A stretch of DNA of 16,452 nt from Desulfovibrio sp. UBA2564 (GTDB taxonomy: Bacteria > Desulfobacterota > Desulfovibrionia > Desulfovibrionales > Desulfovibrionaceae). The stretch lies in the NCBI GenBank assembly GCA_002340305.1, contig DDLU01000056.1, forward strand, positions 1-16,452. The letters run 5' to 3'. A program made the translations under genes and the position numbers. The notes under the pieces are model-generated. The model saw only the letters and a program-made list of their open reading frames with translations. It did not search any database and was not told the origin of the DNA. Below, piece by piece: positions 14,146-16,452 of this stretch (position 1 is the stretch's first letter; each line of letters starts with the position of its first letter).

Positions 14146-14179
14146 AAAGGGGCGGAAATTTATTCCGCTCCTTTTTTTT
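14146..14179 (+). terminator. Intrinsic terminator of the ribosomal cluster
   Basis: AAAGGGGCGGAA (14146-14157) pairs with TTCCGCTCCTTT (14163-14174) with one G-U pair around a 5-base loop, and the descending arm runs into eight T (14172-14179). It starts 15 bases after the rplQ stop. It is the first terminator visible in the window and so marks the end of the long operon. Confidence 0.93.
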
Positions 14180-14216
14180 ATAATTATATATAGATATTTT
14201 CGATACGAGAGATTAC

Positions 14217-15110
14217 ATGGACTTACGTAGACTCGAAGCCTTTTGCAAGGTTTATGAATTAAAGAGTTTTTCTAAAGCTGGTAAAGAACTTTTCCTCTCC
14301 CAGCCTACTATCAGTGCCCACATTTCCACTCTTGAAGAAGAGCTTGGGGTTCCTCTTTTCGACCGTCTGGGCCGGTCAATTATGGCAACACAGGCCGGTG
14401 AGGTCCTTTATCGTAATGCTAAAGATATTTACAGCCTTATCGGCAAAGCTCAATCTGAGATCAATATTCTACGTGATAAAGTAGTTGGTGATCTTGAGAT
14501 TGGTGGTAGCACCATTCCCTCACACTATCTGCTTCCAGAGATTCTTTACAATTACTGCAAGAAATATCCGGATGTAAGCGTACATCTTTCCGTAGGTGAC
14601 ACGGCTGAAATTCTTGAGAAGGTCCGTTCCGGTGAACTGATTATCGGTGTTGTCGGTGCTACAGCAGATGTTCCGAACATTGAGTTTGTGCCCTTCATGC
14701 GTGATGAGTTGGTTATTGTTGCGCCTCCGGTCCTAGTGCGTAATTATGATGGTATTGATGATATCCAGCACCTCGCTGAATTGCCTTGGGTGATGCGTGA
14801 AGGTGGATCAGGAACCCGTAAAGCACTTGAGGCAGGTTTGTCAGAGCTTGGTACCAGTGTTCGTGAACTCAATGTAACTGTTTGGGTAGAATCCACACAG
14901 GCTGTTGTGCAGTGCGTAAGGGCTGGTCTCGGTGTGAGCGTTACTTCCCGCCTTGCAGCACAGACGCTCATCGATTCCGGCGAACTTGTCCATATCAGCG
15001 ATTTGCCTCTTAATCTTGAGCGCAGTTTTTACTTAGCCCATTTGCAGGGCAGGGAATTTTTTCCAGCTGTGCGCTATTTTATTGAGCATGTTAAAAATCT
15101 GTCGAAATAG
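14217..15110 (+). CDS. LysR-type transcriptional regulator
   Basis: This is a 297-residue LysR-family regulator. The winged helix-turn-helix is at about residues 1-60 (MDLRRLEAFCKVYELKSFSK, then LFLSQPTISAHISTLEEELG, then PLFDRLGR). A linker helix follows at about 60-88, and a periplasmic-binding-like effector domain at about 90-295 starts with DLEIGGSTIPSHYLLPEIL. The N-terminal and STIPSHYLLPE segments recall the selenium-metabolism-associated LysR group and CysB/CysL-like regulators. This subgroup assignment is from memory and moderate; the ligand is unknown. It lies downstream of the ribosomal terminator as its own unit, with GAGAG at 14207-14211 as ribosome binding site, and has no divergent partner gene in the window. 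Confidence 0.93.
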   Translation: MDLRRLEAFCKVYELKSFSKAGKELFLSQPTISAHISTLEEELGVPLFDRLGRSIMATQAGEVLYRNAKDIYSLIGKAQSEINILRDKVVGDLEIGGSTIPSHYLLPEILYNYCKKYPDVSVHLSVGDTAEILEKVRSGELIIGVVGATADVPNIEFVPFMRDELVIVAPPVLVRNYDGIDDIQHLAELPWVMREGGSGTRKALEAGLSELGTSVRELNVTVWVESTQAVVQCVRAGLGVSVTSRLAAQTLIDSGELVHISDLPLNLERSFYLAHLQGREFFPAVRYFIEHVKNLSK

Positions 15111-15139
15111 TTTTTTTTTGCGGGACAACGTAAAAAACA

Positions 15140-15177
15140 AAAAGGCCGAATTTGTTTTTTAGCAAATTCGGCCTTTT
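15140..15177 (+). terminator. Terminator hairpin after the LysR gene
   Basis: AAAAGGCCGAATTTG (15140-15154) and CAAATTCGGCCTTTT (15163-15177) form a perfect 15-bp stem around an 8-base loop. The A-tract on one side and T-tract on the other allow termination from either strand. The symmetry extends outward: GTAAAAAA (15130-15137) pairs with TTTTTTAC (15182-15189), and CGGGACA (15121-15127) with TGTCCCG (15190-15196), the last being the tip of the insertion sequence. Confidence 0.85.
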
Positions 15178-15230
15178 CCAATTTTTTACTGTCCCGTCCT
15201 AAAATAAGTTGACATTAAAAGGACCTATTT

Positions 15231-15629
15231 ATGAAAGGCAAAACAAATCAACGGGTAAAGCGTACCCAGCGTGATTACACGATGGGCTTTAAATTGCGTG
15301 TTGTTAACGAAGTTGAAAAAGGCGAAATGACATATAAGCAGGCTCAGGATTTATATGGTATCCAAGGTCGAAGCACAGTACTTAAGTGGCTTAGACGATA
15401 TGGAACATTAAATTGGAGCAAGCCTATGGATAATTCACGCAAGGCCCCAAAAACAAAAGAAACACCAGCCCAGAAAATTAAACGCCTTGAAAGAGAGCTT
15501 CGAGATGAGAAGATGAAAACGATGCTTCTTAATGAAATGATTGATATTTCTGACAAGGAACTGGGGACTTCCATAAGAAAAAAACTTACCCCCGAGCTGC
15601 ACGAGGTCTTCAGGAAAAAAAGCAAATAA
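15231..15629 (+). CDS. IS3-family transposase OrfA
   Basis: OrfA of IS3-type elements binds the terminal repeats and, fused to OrfB by frameshift, forms the active transposase. The 132-residue protein has a helix-turn-helix domain at about residues 15-58 (YTMGFKLRVVNEVEKGEMTY, then QAQDLYGIQGRSTVLKWLRR). A coiled-coil region follows at about 80-107 (QKIKRLERELRDEKMKTMLL) of the leucine-zipper type used for multimerisation. The ATG at 15231 follows AAAAGGA at 15217-15223. The gene ends in the run AAAAAAAGCAAATAA, where a -1 shift gives access to orfB. Confidence 0.93.
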   Translation: MKGKTNQRVKRTQRDYTMGFKLRVVNEVEKGEMTYKQAQDLYGIQGRSTVLKWLRRYGTLNWSKPMDNSRKAPKTKETPAQKIKRLERELRDEKMKTMLLNEMIDISDKELGTSIRKKLTPELHEVFRKKSK

Positions 15630-15659
15630 GTCTATCTGCTTGCTGCAAACTGCTCGGGG
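15590..15659 (+). other. Candidate -1 frameshift region between orfA and orfB
   Basis: Seven A followed by G stand at 15615-15622. The orfA frame reads AGG AAA AAA AGC AAA TAA here, and one base back the orfB frame continues AAA AAG CAA ATA without a stop. OrfB has no ATG, GTG or TTG near its expected beginning, which fits a fused OrfAB product. CCCCGAGC (15590-15597) is perfectly complementary to GCTCGGGG (15652-15659), enclosing the slip site and the orfA stop. IS3-family elements such as IS911 use A-rich slippery sites for this purpose. Confidence 0.7.
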
Positions 15660-16452
15660 TAAGTCGACAATCGATATATCAGGCTGAAAAACGTCATAAA
15701 GCAAGAGAAAAACAACTCCAAGAAGTAAAGAAACTTGTGTTGAATTTGCGGGTTAGAATGCCTCGTCTAGGAACACGGAAGCTTTACTTTCTATTGCGTG
15801 AGAAATTTGTAGTCCGCGGAATCAAGCTTGGGCGGGATGCGTTTTTTGCTTTATTGCGTAGAGAACATTTGCTGATAAGACCTAAGAAAAATTATACAAA
15901 AACCACTAATTCAAAACATTGGCTCAAGAAACATCCTAATTTATTAAAGGAGTTCAAAGCTCAGCAGCCAGAAGAGGTCTTTGTTAGTGATATAACGTAT
16001 GTGAAAACATCGAAGAAAACATACTATTTGTCACTAATCACAGATTCATTTAGCAGAAAAATCGTAGGTCATAATTTGGGTTATGATCTCAGCGCAGAAG
16101 GAGCGTCTAAAGCTTTAGATATGGCTATCAAAGGTCGAAAAACGAAGAAGAGAACAATTCATCACTCGGATCGCGGATTGCAATACGCCTCAGCTGTTTA
16201 CCAGAATAAGCTCTTGAAAGCAGAAATGGTTCCATCCATGACAGATGGATATGATTGCTACCAAAATGCGTTGGCTGAACGGATAAATGGAATTTTAAAA
16301 CAAGAATTTCTAACCGTTACGTGCAACAGTTATGATGAATTAAATTCACTCGTAAAAGAGTCTATTGAAATATATAATTATGAACGACCTCATCTCAGTC
16401 TAAAGATGAAGACACCGAACCAGATACACGAACTGGGCTGTGGGGGTACCCC
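15620..16452 (+). CDS. IS3-family transposase OrfB (3' end beyond window)
   Basis: This frame encodes the DDE catalytic part of the transposase. Counting from the codon at 15620, an N-terminal HTH_21-like stretch (ACCKLLGVSRQSIYQAEKR) leads to the integrase core. Its catalytic residues are Asp124 (FVSDITYV), Asp184 (HHSDRGLQYA) and Glu220 (NALAERINGILKQEF), with 35 residues between the last two as in DD(35)E enzymes. The conserved end IYNYERPHLSLKMKTPNQIH is present, so the protein is almost complete when the window ends. The frame is open from 15554 but has no usual start codon before the catalytic domain, so expression should depend on the -1 frameshift from orfA. The exact first residue is uncertain. 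Confidence 0.9.

Larger units (their letters stand above)
15190..16452 (+). mobile_element. IS3-family insertion sequence, right end outside window
   Basis: The element contains an IS3-type orfA and orfB in overlapping frames. The probable left tip is TGTCCCGTCCTAAAATAAG from 15190, which has the 5'-TG expected for this family. The boundary is inferred because the right inverted repeat and the flanking target duplication lie beyond 16452. The element starts 79 bases after the LysR stop, directly at the foot of its terminator, and is oriented in the same direction. Both orfs lack internal stop codons in the visible part and the DDE triad is intact, so it looks recent and possibly functional. 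The base composition is visibly more AT-rich than in the ribosomal genes. Confidence 0.85.

Noticed and set aside
14179..14184. TATAAT as -10 box for the LysR gene
   Set aside because: The hexamer is perfect but overlaps the T-run of the rplQ terminator. The position 16-18 bases upstream (around 14156-14161, AAATTT) has no resemblance to a -35 box, so I do not call a promoter.
15209..15214. TTGACA as -35 box of an IS promoter
   Set aside because: It is a perfect -35 hexamer near the left end, but the place 17 bases downstream (15232-15237) lies inside orfA and does not look like a -10 box. It may matter only at a circle junction, which cannot be judged here.
16442..16452. GGGGTACCCC palindrome at the window end as the IS right end
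   Set aside because: It is still inside the open orfB frame and does not resemble the complement of the left tip TGTCCCGTCC, so it is probably incidental.

Overview
The window is a bacterial ribosomal-protein supercluster (S10, spc and alpha operon blocks, fused end to end), followed by one LysR-type regulator and the left part of an IS3-family insertion sequence. Gene content, zinc-ribbon forms of S14, L24, L36 and S4, the secY-map-rpmJ junction without adk or infA, and about 50% GC with strong AGGAGG-type ribosome binding sites suggest a Desulfovibrio-like member of the Desulfobacterota, possibly a marine one. The taxon is an inference from overall resemblance, not a search result.

Layout. 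Positions 1-4855 hold the S10 block: rpsJ (5' end cut off by the window), rplC, rplD, rplW, rplB, rpsS, rplV, rpsC, rplP, rpmC, rpsQ. Positions 4867-10096 hold the spc block: rplN, rplX, rplE, rpsN, rpsH, rplF, rplR, rpsE, rpmD, rplO, secY, with map following at 10102. The alpha block, rpmJ, rpsM, rpsK, rpsD, rpoA and rplQ, runs from 11059 to 14131 and ends at a strong intrinsic terminator (14146-14179). All genes are on the + strand. Most are separated by 0-25 bases, and three pairs overlap (rpsC/rplP, rpmD/rplO, rpoA/rplQ). The only sizeable gaps are 10870-11058 (189 bases), which holds a candidate promoter and a structured leader, and 11557-11629 (73 bases), which holds two hairpins, the second presenting the rpsK ribosome binding site in its loop.

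Downstream, a LysR-family regulator (14217-15110) ends at a 15-bp perfect hairpin terminator. Immediately after it an IS3-type element begins at about 15190. Its orfA is complete, and its orfB is open to the window edge with an intact DDE triad but needs a -1 frameshift at an A7 run. The right end of the element lies outside the window.

The genes work together as the core of ribosome production: about half of the ribosomal proteins, the translocon channel SecY, methionine aminopeptidase for nascent chains, and the RNA polymerase alpha subunit. I see no undescribed enzymatic or defence system. The points worth a second look are regulatory RNA candidates in the alpha block, the way the IS end meshes with the lysR terminator palindrome, and the IS frameshift region.
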